Shown here: positions 1-6,221 of the stretch, one piece after another
Layout of the letters: each line of letters opens with the position of its first letter
How positions within the stretch are numbered: position 1 is the stretch's first letter
Assembly (NCBI GenBank): GCA_014729055.1
Contig: WJKO01000349.1
Location: 1 to 6,221 of the forward strand
From: Promethearchaeota archaeon
Lineage (GTDB): Archaea > Asgardarchaeota > Lokiarchaeia > Sigyniarchaeales > Promethearchaeaceae
Length of the DNA stretch: 6,221 nucleotides
Direction: 5' to 3'
Position numbers and translations under genes: made by a program
The notes under the pieces: model-generated
The model's input: only the letters and a program-made list of their open reading frames with translations
Database searches by the model: none
Told to the model about the DNA's origin: nothing

Positions 1-20
1 GACCAAGGTAGCTCTAAATC

Positions 21-36
21 TAAAAAGAGTTTTTTA
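21..36 (-). terminator. Candidate T-tract terminator downstream of alaS
   Basis: The 73 bp after the alaS stop codon contain no coding region that I can see. On the minus strand they hold an AT-only inverted repeat, TAAAAAA-CTC-TTTTTA, whose right half is a run of five T followed by AGATTT. Archaeal RNA polymerase terminates at T-rich tracts without needing a strong hairpin, so this is a reasonable end for the alaS transcript. The stem contains no G-C pairs and would be weak, so the T-run is the more likely signal. The call is inferred from position and composition. Confidence 0.35.
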
Positions 37-73
37 CCCTTGTTTGTCTATTTTCCCTTTTTTATTTAATGAA

Positions 74-3049
74 TTAGTCTTTATCCTTGGCTTTGACTAA
101 GTTTCTTATTTTTGTGAGTAATGAATCTTTAAATTCATTTATGGCGGACTTATCCTTCAGAGGGACAAATCCCTGAAAGTTTGAAGAACGCCCACCGCCC
201 TTTCCGTTGTATTTCTGGACGAAGTGACGGATTTCCTTACCTAAATGAATTATATTTTCGCTTTCCAATTCTTTACCTAAAAGGGCATTCAAGATAATTC
301 CGTTTTTATTTGGAATTAGGGTTAAAAGTATGAGCTTCTGATGATCTTTTAGGAGGGTTTGAGAGATCTTGATAACTTCTTTTGACTTAAACCCTTGCAA
401 TTCTTTTATCAGTAAGTTAACTCCTTCCTTAATGTTAATAATATCGTTATCGATATCGACATCTATATCTTCATTTTTAGCCAGATTCACGAGACGCTGA
501 TAATTCTCTAACGTATTATCTACAATATTTTCAATATCTTCTGGAGTGCATTTCAATATATCAGTAATCCGATCGATTGTATCAAAAACTGGTAATGATG
601 TTGATTTCTTAGAATTTAACTGCAAGAGGTCGTTGTCGATTTCTTCTCCTTTCGTAATTGCTTTCTGCACATCTTTGGTTTTAGTGATTAGCTCTTCAAT
701 ACGGGGTATTAATTGGCTTTTCATTACGCCTAACTTCTCTGTTAAATTATTTAAGATTTGCTTGTCTTCGTTCTCAAGCCGAGTTACAGCATTTCCTCCC
801 GTAAACTCTAATCTTACGATTCCGTCTTGGACTTTTTGGCTTCGAATAATCTTAATTCGTTCGATCTCTCCTGCATGATGCATGTGAGTTCCACCACAAG
901 CCTCAACATCCTCTCCGGGTATTTCAACTACTCTTATCTTCTTTCCGGGAACTGCGCCCCCTTGATACAAACGCATACCATATTTATGTTCTGCTTCTGC
1001 TCGGGGCATAACATAAGAGTTTATTTCAAGGTCGTTCTCGATTATTTCATTTGCTCTGTTTTCTATTTGTTTAATTTCCTCATCTGATAGTGAATCATAA
1101 TGTGTAATATCTAAATGTGCTTTTTCAAAAGTCTTTTTCGCACTCGCTTGATTTATATGGCTACCCAATACATCGCTTGCCGCTGCATTAATTACATGTG
1201 TAGCAGTATGATGAGCCGCCAACTGGATCCGCCAGTCCTTATCAATGGAAATCTTTACTTTATCTCCGACTTTGAAGTCTGGCTTTTTAGACAGACAATG
1301 GACGATATAGCCGCGATATTTCACAACATTATCAAATTTAATTCCATTCATAGTTCCGACATCGTGTAACTGACCACCAGAAGTCGGATAGGCGTTAGTC
1401 TTATCTGTAATCACCGCCCAACATTCCTTATTTTCTACTTTTGTCTTTTGAATGTATTTTACAATACCATCCGTATCTAATAACAAGTAATCCTTCCAAT
1501 ACTCGATTTGTGTATCCTCCAACTCACTCGGCAGATCAAGAGAAAGTTCAACATACGTTTGATGAATTTGTTCTTTTTGTTCATGTAATTCAACAACTTT
1601 GTTGTAAAAGTCATCGGGCTTTTTAATCTTGATGTCGTGTTTTTTTCCCGCTTCAATAATCATTTCAGGGTTAATTCCGTTGGAATCGTACAATTGTATA
1701 AGAATGTCCTCTGTGATATTTCCGTCTTTAATCAATTTTTTTATCAGTTTTTTTGCTTTCTTCTTGTTTTTGTAATATTTTCGATATTCAACATCCAACA
1801 CGCGGGACACTTCGTCTAAATGATCACTTACTTCTGGAAAAATATCGTATAATTCCTCGGCGTGCCACTTAGCCACATCATTTAACTTGATATCCCATCC
1901 AAACCTATCAGCGAATGAAACCGCACGTCTAAATATTGCTCTTAAGTTGTATCCTCCGCCGACATTTGAAGGGAGTTTGCCGTCCGAAATAGCAAATAAC
2001 AAGGCTCGGGCATGTTCTGCAATGGAATAAATACCGGTCATTGGTAAAATTTTTTCTTTAAGCGTGCTTGGTTCTAAATTAAGTTTTTTCCCTACTTCTT
2101 CCCATGCTTTATCAATATCTTCCACTTCATCGATATTCAGATACGCAGAATACCGAGAAAATCTGCGATACAAGTCCAGATCTTCGTCAATTTGGGTTAT
2201 TTCTTTTAATTTCTTCAGAACCTTTGGAAAGATGGCTTCATAAATATTTGGTGTACCTTGAGAAAACCACGCCACGCGCTCTTGACCTAAGCCCATGTCT
2301 AACACTTTTAAGTCAAGCTCTTTATCTCCATCCGGAGTTTGTTCAAACATTGTATATACTTGATTGAAGAGTTCAACACCGCGGCTGAAAAATTCCATAC
2401 AAGGACCATACGAACCGCCACCTGCCCATGCATCTTCATGAATGACAAACTCCTCCTTGGCAAGCCCGACTCCGTCCACGAGAAAATCATATATATCTCG
2501 AAAATACTCCGATTGGTTCCATTCATCGGGAGAAACAAAAACATGTTGTCCTATCATAACAAAGCCCGTACAATGAGATCCCGTAATACCTACGTTCTCG
2601 ATATCTCCAAATCGCAAACAAAATTGCGGTATAACTAGCTTCTTTGCGGGTGGTTCTGCCTCTCCGGTAATGACATACGGCTGAAATGCGGCAATAGATG
2701 CAATAGTAAATTCAGTAGTAGGATTCCATCGGGCAACTACGGGATAGCGATTGATTGGTTTATACCCTCTAGGCTTCAAGATCTCCACAATCTTTTCCCA
2801 AACCCCAATGAAGGACAGCTCATTTCCAGCTGGATTATTCTGAATAACGTCAAATCCGCCAGAGCAGACGGGATCTCCGCATACCTTTCGATCTTGATCC
2901 GTTGTCCAGAAATATGTCCCGCATTTACATTGTTCTCTGTGAAATCCTTTTTCGTTAAGAACATTCACGGGATAATACTCTTCGGGATTCTTCGAGGCGA
3001 CCTTTTTAAAAGCCTTTTTTTGTTCCTTATCGGTAAGCATTTTTGTCAC
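74..3049 (-). CDS. alaS: Alanyl-tRNA synthetase, archaeal type
   Basis: This cytoplasmic class II synthetase attaches alanine to tRNA-Ala using ATP and hydrolyses mischarged Ser- or Gly-tRNA-Ala. An archaeal cysteine segment comes first (C41, C43, C57, C62, with CGD before the last). The catalytic core runs from about 75 to 300: VARWNP near 105-110, motif 2 around QFCLRFGD (142-149), and motif 3 GLGQER (253-258). The tRNA-recognition region follows, including AEHARALLFAISDG (344-357) and SNVGGGYNLR (361-370). The editing domain has TSGGQLHD (556-563) and the zinc ligands H614 and H618 (HxxxH), C718 and H722 (CGGTH). The end is a helical dimerisation region and a DHHA1-type C-Ala domain with a GKGGGR turn (949-954). 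All landmarks are intact. At 991 residues it is somewhat longer than the roughly 900 I expect for archaeal members. The given start is GTG; an ATG three codons later (3038-3040) is equally possible, and neither has a Shine-Dalgarno sequence. The frame stays open upstream to a stop at 3140-3142 but contains no ATG, GTG or TTG. The gene is divergent from the zinc-protein gene. Confidence 0.97.
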   Translation of the reverse strand: MTKMLTDKEQKKAFKKVASKNPEEYYPVNVLNEKGFHREQCKCGTYFWTTDQDRKVCGDPVCSGGFDVIQNNPAGNELSFIGVWEKIVEILKPRGYKPINRYPVVARWNPTTEFTIASIAAFQPYVITGEAEPPAKKLVIPQFCLRFGDIENVGITGSHCTGFVMIGQHVFVSPDEWNQSEYFRDIYDFLVDGVGLAKEEFVIHEDAWAGGGSYGPCMEFFSRGVELFNQVYTMFEQTPDGDKELDLKVLDMGLGQERVAWFSQGTPNIYEAIFPKVLKKLKEITQIDEDLDLYRRFSRYSAYLNIDEVEDIDKAWEEVGKKLNLEPSTLKEKILPMTGIYSIAEHARALLFAISDGKLPSNVGGGYNLRAIFRRAVSFADRFGWDIKLNDVAKWHAEELYDIFPEVSDHLDEVSRVLDVEYRKYYKNKKKAKKLIKKLIKDGNITEDILIQLYDSNGINPEMIIEAGKKHDIKIKKPDDFYNKVVELHEQKEQIHQTYVELSLDLPSELEDTQIEYWKDYLLLDTDGIVKYIQKTKVENKECWAVITDKTNAYPTSGGQLHDVGTMNGIKFDNVVKYRGYIVHCLSKKPDFKVGDKVKISIDKDWRIQLAAHHTATHVINAAASDVLGSHINQASAKKTFEKAHLDITHYDSLSDEEIKQIENRANEIIENDLEINSYVMPRAEAEHKYGMRLYQGGAVPGKKIRVVEIPGEDVEACGGTHMHHAGEIERIKIIRSQKVQDGIVRLEFTGGNAVTRLENEDKQILNNLTEKLGVMKSQLIPRIEELITKTKDVQKAITKGEEIDNDLLQLNSKKSTSLPVFDTIDRITDILKCTPEDIENIVDNTLENYQRLVNLAKNEDIDVDIDNDIINIKEGVNLLIKELQGFKSKEVIKISQTLLKDHQKLILLTLIPNKNGIILNALLGKELESENIIHLGKEIRHFVQKYNGKGGGRSSNFQGFVPLKDKSAINEFKDSLLTKIRNLVKAKDKD

Positions 3050-3092
3050 GTCTGAATATTCGGCTAAGCTTGACTTATTGGTCTTGATAGCG

Positions 3093-3103
3093 TTAAATTT
3101 TAA
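3093..3103 (-). promoter_or_regulatory. Candidate TATA box for alaS
   Basis: On the minus strand this is TTAAAATTTAA, the most TATA-like stretch at a usable distance from alaS. An archaeal start site about 25 nt downstream would fall near 3072, giving a leader of roughly 20-35 nt before the GTG or ATG start. The spacer is AT-rich throughout, so chance matches are easy and this remains an inference. Confidence 0.3.
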
Positions 3104-3138
3104 TTGTTTTAATCCAAAATATGAAATAAAACTTTTGT

Positions 3139-3146
3139 TTTAAATA
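3139..3146 (+). promoter_or_regulatory. Candidate TATA box for the zinc-protein gene
   Basis: TTTAAATA matches the archaeal box A consensus TTTAWATA exactly. Its centre is only about 20 bp before the ATG at 3163, a little closer than the usual 25-27 bp to the transcription start. Transcription may therefore begin at or just inside the annotated start, implying a leaderless message. A GTG at 3172 would fit such a start too. Another possibility is that an upstream AT-rich stretch (about 3116-3127) is the real box. No Shine-Dalgarno sequence precedes the ATG, which agrees with leaderless translation. Confidence 0.35.
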
Positions 3147-3162
3147 AGAAAAATCTAAGAGT

Positions 3163-3882
3163 ATGATAAAAGTGCCCGTTTCTATAGCAGAATTAGGAAA
3201 TTCACTGCGATGCCCCGAAGACGATTGTGATAAGTTCGGAAAAATCATGAAAATGAAAGTCAGTGAAAAGAAAGTCACCATCGAACTGGTGTGCGAACAA
3301 CATTTAAAAAAATATATGCGGAAATATTCTATCAATCAATTTGCCCGGCTGTGTAACAGTGCATTGATTGATGATGAATGGGTGATCGCTTTTCAAAAGC
3401 ATATAATGGTGCAAAAGGGACAATTTATTAAACTTCGAAATGGTCTTGACGGGGCATTTTACACAAAAAATAAAAAAGTTATCAGATCCGAAGGATCTAA
3501 ATTAATATGTAAATGCGGTTCATTTTACAGCGTTACATTTGTGAAAGCAAAAAAAGATAAGGTAAGAATCAACCTTTATTGTGCGGAGTGCACACCGAAA
3601 GGCAAGAAGGAATGGATAAAAGCAAAAGATTTGATGGAACTGGTAAAAGCCGGACTGGTCGATAGCACGCTCGGACAGAAAGTAAAGGACGTATTTTCAG
3701 ATGATACAGAAGTATTCGATACTAGTGAATCATACAGCGCAAGCAAGGGGATTCTGGCAGGATGGGTTCAAGAAGATCTCGGAATGATGGACGAAGGCGG
3801 TGGTGTGAAAAAATGTTATATTTGCGGTGCACGTGTGAGCGATGCAATGGATAGATGCCCGAAATGCGGGTCAGATCTATAA
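3163..3882 (+). CDS. Unrecognised zinc-binding protein with duplicated Cys unit and C-terminal zinc ribbon
   Basis: I do not recognise the 239-residue family and assign no function. The protein holds three likely zinc sites. Unit A uses C17, C22, C44 and H47. Unit B uses C116, C118, C140 and C143. The C-terminal ribbon is C218-x2-C221-x10-C232-x2-C235, ending in CPKCGSDL, a common short zinc ribbon. Units A and B look like repeats: the gap from second to third ligand is 21 residues in both, both have a KVTIEL/KVRINL strand before the third ligand, and both are followed by a basic stretch and a helix ending ALID or GLVD. A variable acidic and serine-rich linker (about 179-211) joins unit B to the ribbon. 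There is no signal peptide or membrane segment, so it is probably cytoplasmic. The start is fixed by an in-frame stop at 3145-3147 with no other start between. The gene is divergent from alaS and converges on the GH32 gene 14 bp away. Nucleic-acid or protein binding is plausible from the zinc modules and basic patches, but that is inference. Confidence 0.87.
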   Translation: MIKVPVSIAELGNSLRCPEDDCDKFGKIMKMKVSEKKVTIELVCEQHLKKYMRKYSINQFARLCNSALIDDEWVIAFQKHIMVQKGQFIKLRNGLDGAFYTKNKKVIRSEGSKLICKCGSFYSVTFVKAKKDKVRINLYCAECTPKGKKEWIKAKDLMELVKAGLVDSTLGQKVKDVFSDDTEVFDTSESYSASKGILAGWVQEDLGMMDEGGGVKKCYICGARVSDAMDRCPKCGSDL

Positions 3883-3896
3883 TCATTTGAAGTCTG

Positions 3897-3930
3897 TTAT
3901 TTATTTTCGTCTGAATCTTTATTTATTTTC
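3897..3930 (+). terminator. Candidate T-rich terminator for the zinc-protein gene
   Basis: Beginning 14 bp after the zinc-protein stop, the plus strand carries TTATTTATTTTC twice, an arrangement compatible with archaeal U-tract termination. It lies inside the 3' end of the convergent GH32 gene, so the two transcripts may overlap by a few tens of bases. No strong hairpin is present. Confidence 0.35.
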
Positions 3931-3938
3931 GTCTGAAT
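3897..3938. repeat. 22-bp-period tandem direct repeat over the GH32 stop codon
   Basis: The 20-base unit TTATTTATTTTCGTCTGAAT occurs exactly at 3897-3916 and again at 3919-3938, separated by CT. A shorter related piece, GTCTG directly before TTATTTATTTTC, starts at 3892. On the minus strand the repeat encodes the last residues of the GH32 protein. The 22-bp period shifts the frame between copies, so the copies are read as IQTKINK and then DSDENK followed by the stop. Confidence 0.9.
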
Positions 3939-5393
3939 ATATTGAATAAATGGGCGTATATCAAAATCTGCGCCTTTTAATTTCCAGACGTGAATATCAT
4001 TTATTAAAATTTCATCCCCTTTATTTTTCAGATTAACCGTTGTCGGAACAGTCAAGCTTGCCGGTTTAAGGTTGAGATGGTGGGAATAACAGATAATATC
4101 ATTGATGAAGATTTCCGCAATATTTCGGTCTATGAAAATGCTAACCCGAACTGGCGTGTTGTTACCCAATTCCTTTTGCAGATAGACTTCCTTGCAGTCC
4201 TTCCCGATTTTAATTGTATTCTTGCCTATATCAAAAGCAATTTCGCGCTTCCGCCATCTTTTTTTGAATTCCAATGATATTCGATTTTTATCAAGCATTT
4301 CTAGTGAATTTAAATTCATTTGTAGTTCGAACGAGACATCTCTTCCCTTAAACACTAATTGCGATATATTCGGGCAGTGTTTTCCCAGCCTTAATGAGTG
4401 CCATTCCTTGTGCGATGTTCTTAGCGATTCCAATTGTTTTATGGGTTCTTGTGTAATTTGCTTCCTATTATTGATGTGTAATATGCGTGGGATTGCCAAG
4501 CTTCCGTTCCATCCTCGATTTCCACCTTTCGAGAGAAATGCCAGCAAAATAAGATCACCGTTTGGCCCTTTGATTGTATTCGTTGCGTAATATGTACGAG
4601 AAAGGTTAATTAAGCCGCTTGACTCACGAATTAATTTACCATTTTCAAGATTCCCGATGATATAACGCACGGCGGAGTGAGGGCTAAAGAGAAGAACATA
4701 TTTTCCGTCCAAATAAAAAAAGTTCGGACATTCCCAGTTATTGCCTTCCCCCTCGATTCCCGTACACAAGATATTTTCATATTTCCAATCAATGAGGTCA
4801 TCCGAAGAATAACGAAATGCTGAACCGTGATCTGCCCCTTTTACGTGCCCTCCGAGCACACAATTCCACTTGACGTCCGATTCATTATCTCTCCATACGT
4901 ATGGATCTCTCCAATGGCGAATCTCCATATCTCCATGCAAATCATCCGATAGAATGGGATTTTCCTTCAATTTCTTCCATTTGATCATACTCGTATCACT
5001 CACAGCGCCCCATTGTTCAGCATTACCGGGTATATCAATCAAGCGCCCTATCATCGTGTAAAGAATAAACGGTGTACCGTCATTATTAACACAACAGCCC
5101 GAAAAACAGTGCTTTTCTCCTTTATCTAATGAAGGTGCCAGTGCAATCGGAAGATGTTCCCAATGTACCAGATTTTTACTTTTTGCATGTCCCCAGTGCA
5201 TGTGCCCCCAATTGCTGCCATACGGGTTGTGTTGATAAAATATATGATATTCGTCGTTGAAATATATTGTGCCGTTCGGATCGTTCATCCAATGAGAAGG
5301 TGCTGTAAAGTGATACTTTGGTCGCCACGGGCAAGCATCAGCCTTTGGTTTATCTTCAAGGTCGCTTTTCATGGCCTGTAAAATCGAGTTCAT
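3897..5393 (-). CDS. Glycoside hydrolase family 32 (invertase/fructan hydrolase type)
   Basis: GH32 enzymes hydrolyse beta-fructofuranosyl bonds in sucrose, inulin or levan with retention. The N-terminal five-bladed propeller carries the hallmark WMNDPNG (35-41, nucleophile D38), then YQHNP (53-57), FSG (97-99), the RDP motif (162-164, transition-state stabiliser D163) and WECP (220-223, acid/base E221). YYATNT (268-273) and GWNG with IPRIL (294-305) match later conserved blades. The C-terminal beta-sandwich spans about 345-471. At 498 residues the length is normal and all catalytic residues are present, so it should be active. There is no signal peptide, so sucrose or a short imported oligosaccharide is a likelier substrate than extracellular polymer; the exact specificity cannot be read from sequence. 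ATG at 5391-5393 is used, with a second ATG at codon 8 possible, and no Shine-Dalgarno sequence. It lies 141 bp downstream of the hydrolase gene on the same strand and probably has its own promoter. No sugar transporter, fructokinase or regulator is nearby. The C-terminal tail after about residue 472 is charged, and its last residues come from a short DNA duplication. Confidence 0.95.
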   Translation of the reverse strand: MNSILQAMKSDLEDKPKADACPWRPKYHFTAPSHWMNDPNGTIYFNDEYHIFYQHNPYGSNWGHMHWGHAKSKNLVHWEHLPIALAPSLDKGEKHCFSGCCVNNDGTPFILYTMIGRLIDIPGNAEQWGAVSDTSMIKWKKLKENPILSDDLHGDMEIRHWRDPYVWRDNESDVKWNCVLGGHVKGADHGSAFRYSSDDLIDWKYENILCTGIEGEGNNWECPNFFYLDGKYVLLFSPHSAVRYIIGNLENGKLIRESSGLINLSRTYYATNTIKGPNGDLILLAFLSKGGNRGWNGSLAIPRILHINNRKQITQEPIKQLESLRTSHKEWHSLRLGKHCPNISQLVFKGRDVSFELQMNLNSLEMLDKNRISLEFKKRWRKREIAFDIGKNTIKIGKDCKEVYLQKELGNNTPVRVSIFIDRNIAEIFINDIICYSHHLNLKPASLTVPTTVNLKNKGDEILINDIHVWKLKGADFDIRPFIQYIQTKINKDSDENK

Positions 5394-5417
5394 GTACTTA
5401 GTAAGGAATTCAAATAT

Positions 5418-5438
5418 CTATTAAACTATCTATGTAAA
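5418..5438 (-). promoter_or_regulatory. Candidate TATA boxes for the GH32 gene
   Basis: Two minus-strand matches stand out. TTTACATA (5431-5438) differs from box A TTTAWATA at one position and would give a leader of about 15 nt. TTTAATAG (5418-5425) is centred 28 bp before the ATG and would give a leaderless transcript. Only one is likely to be real. The absence of a Shine-Dalgarno sequence does not decide between them. Confidence 0.3.
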
Positions 5439-5460
5439 ATGCACAAAAAATATGAGAAAA

Positions 5461-5478
5461 TAGGTTATTTCTTACCTA
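5461..5478. repeat. Short inverted repeat in the hydrolase-GH32 spacer
   Basis: TAGGT and ACCTA form a perfect 5-bp inverted repeat around an 8-base loop. On the minus strand it is followed by TTTT. It could be a weak terminator hairpin for the alpha/beta hydrolase transcript, or a small operator upstream of the GH32 promoter. A stem this short in AT-rich DNA may also be chance. Confidence 0.35.
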
Positions 5479-5484
5479 AAAGAG

Positions 5485-5501
5485 AAAAACCATAGAAAAA
5501 A
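5485..5501 (-). terminator. Candidate T-tract terminator after the alpha/beta hydrolase gene
   Basis: About 35-50 bp past the hydrolase stop, the minus strand reads TTTTTTCTATGGTTTTT, two runs of six and five T. Closely spaced T-runs are the usual archaeal termination signal. This supports separate transcription of the hydrolase and GH32 genes. Confidence 0.4.
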
Positions 5502-5534
5502 CCAAATTTATCATTGCCCAATCAATGCATAAAT

Positions 5535-6221
5535 CTACCGAAAATGCTCATCCAACCATTCAATGACTGGCTTCCAGCACCCATCGGGAAAATGCGCATG
5601 CCGTGCCCCTTTTACCACATGAAAGATTTTATCTTCACCGGGCACTTCTTCGAAAAGTTCTTTTACTGCTTCAACTTCAAATAATTCATCTTGATCGCCA
5701 ACGCCCATAAAAACTGGAATAGCCATTCCTTTAGGAGCGGCCATTTTTCTTGTATCAATCAGACGCATAAATCGTAATGAGTAATTGAAGTTAAACAGCG
5801 GATCATCTAATCCGCGCATACCTTCTCTTTCGTAATTTATAACGGGTTTACTCGGTGTAAATATCGCCGAAAATAAAATCTTGAATTTTTCCATAAAATT
5901 TAACGATGGATATACTTCGGGTCGAAATCGACGCGCTGCGGAAAAGAGAATTACCCCCATAATGTCATCGAGTTTGTGGTGCAATGCCAGTATTGCGGCT
6001 GCAACACCCAAACTATGCCCAAATAGTATTAATTTTTTGTGATTGAGCCCTTTCTTAACGAAATCAACGGCGTCAATTAAATCTTGAGCCATCTGCCGTC
6101 TACTTTTATAGTCCCCCCGTGTTCCATCTGAAAGCCCATGACCGCGATAATCAAGACCGTATACAGGATATCCCGCATTAGAAACGGGTATGCCTATCAT
6201 TTCATAGGGACCGCTATATGC
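5535..6221 (-). CDS. Alpha/beta hydrolase, monoacylglycerol lipase type (N-terminus beyond window)
   Basis: This is a serine hydrolase of the Hydrolase_4 / monoacylglycerol lipase-like group, which cleaves lipid or other carboxylic esters; the substrate is unknown. Numbering from the internal Met at 6198-6200, the conserved LDYRGHGLSDG block is at 16-26, the nucleophile elbow GHSLG at 61-65 (S63), the acid is probably D171 in GDQDELF, and the base is probably H201 in GARHAHF. A cap region lies between about 90 and 150. The ATG at 6200 is probably not the true start: the frame stays open to the window edge and reads AYSGPYE just before it, matching the HG-x-(S/G)-GRY segment that precedes this position in the family. 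The protein is therefore cut by the window end, and the missing part should hold the first strands and the oxyanion-hole HG. No signal peptide can be judged. The stop is TAG at 5535-5537. The gene is codirectional with the GH32 gene, 141 bp away with T-tracts between, so it is probably not in the same operon. Confidence 0.93.
   Translation of the reverse strand, partial: AYSGPYEMIGIPVSNAGYPVYGLDYRGHGLSDGTRGDYKSRRQMAQDLIDAVDFVKKGLNHKKLILFGHSLGVAAAILALHHKLDDIMGVILFSAARRFRPEVYPSLNFMEKFKILFSAIFTPSKPVINYEREGMRGLDDPLFNFNYSLRFMRLIDTRKMAAPKGMAIPVFMGVGDQDELFEVEAVKELFEEVPGEDKIFHVVKGARHAHFPDGCWKPVIEWLDEHFR

Noticed and set aside
859..898. Possible unusual editing site in AlaRS (double His after CGGTH, reading HMHH)
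   Set aside because: The required zinc ligands H614, H618, C718 and H722 are all present; the extra His residues fall outside the ligand set and do not suggest loss of editing.
546..1087. Plus-strand open frames of 110 and 86 codons inside alaS
   Set aside because: Both are antisense to the conserved editing and C-terminal regions of AlaRS; the products are rich in Ser, Phe and Ile without any motif.
1730..1775. Clustered T-runs within alaS that look like a terminator or simple repeat
   Set aside because: They are the lysine codons of KKKAKKLIKKLIKDG in the tRNA-recognition region read on the minus strand.
2308..2544. 78-codon minus-strand open frame within alaS in another frame
   Set aside because: The AlaRS frame over the same bases carries the class II core and motif 3; the alternative has no similarity to anything recognised.
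3093..3335. 80-codon minus-strand open frame overlapping the start of the zinc-protein gene
   Set aside because: It is Phe- and Ile-rich low-complexity translation of AT-rich DNA and is antisense to the Cys-containing unit A, which is better supported.
4192..4590. 132-codon plus-strand open frame inside the GH32 gene
   Set aside because: It is antisense to a gene with clear family motifs, its product shows no recognisable domain, and it looks like a by-product of the coding frame on the other strand.
1..6221. CRISPR arrays, tRNA or rRNA genes, transposons, or a defence or mobile system
   Set aside because: No spaced repeat array, cloverleaf-like segment, transposase or terminal inverted repeats were seen; the only notable tandem repeat is the 22-bp one at 3897-3938.

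Overview
The window looks like a piece of an archaeal chromosome. The best evidence is the alanyl-tRNA synthetase, which has the archaeal N-terminal cysteine-rich segment before the class II catalytic core. Supporting signs are AT-rich intergenic DNA with TATA-like boxes, no obvious Shine-Dalgarno sequences before the starts, and T-tract rather than strong hairpin terminators. The lineage cannot be fixed by eye. A low-GC, mesophile-like archaeon such as an Asgard or a similar uncultured group is my guess, and it rests only on the mixture of genes.

Layout: positions 1-73 are non-coding and probably hold the terminator of alaS. alaS (74-3049, minus) encodes a full-length 991-residue alanyl-tRNA synthetase with catalytic, tRNA-recognition, editing and C-Ala parts. 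A 113-bp divergent promoter region (3050-3162) separates it from a plus-strand gene (3163-3882). That gene encodes a 239-residue protein with two copies of a zinc-binding unit plus a C-terminal zinc ribbon; I do not recognise the family. It converges, with only 14 bp between, on a minus-strand gene for a glycoside hydrolase family 32 enzyme (3897-5393; invertase/fructanase type). The last codons of that gene lie in a 22-bp tandem duplication that also forms T-rich tracts downstream of the zinc-protein gene. A 141-bp spacer (5394-5534) follows, with a small inverted repeat, T-tracts and candidate TATA boxes. The last gene (5535 to the window edge, minus) is an alpha/beta hydrolase of the monoacylglycerol lipase type, cut off at its N-terminus by the window end.

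The four genes do not form an evident pathway. alaS is core translation, the zinc protein may bind nucleic acid or protein, and the two hydrolases look like separately transcribed metabolic genes. No RNA gene, CRISPR array, insertion sequence or defence system was seen. The most unusual items are the duplicated zinc unit, the cytoplasmic GH32 enzyme beside an archaeal core gene, and the 22-bp duplication that supplies the GH32 stop codon.
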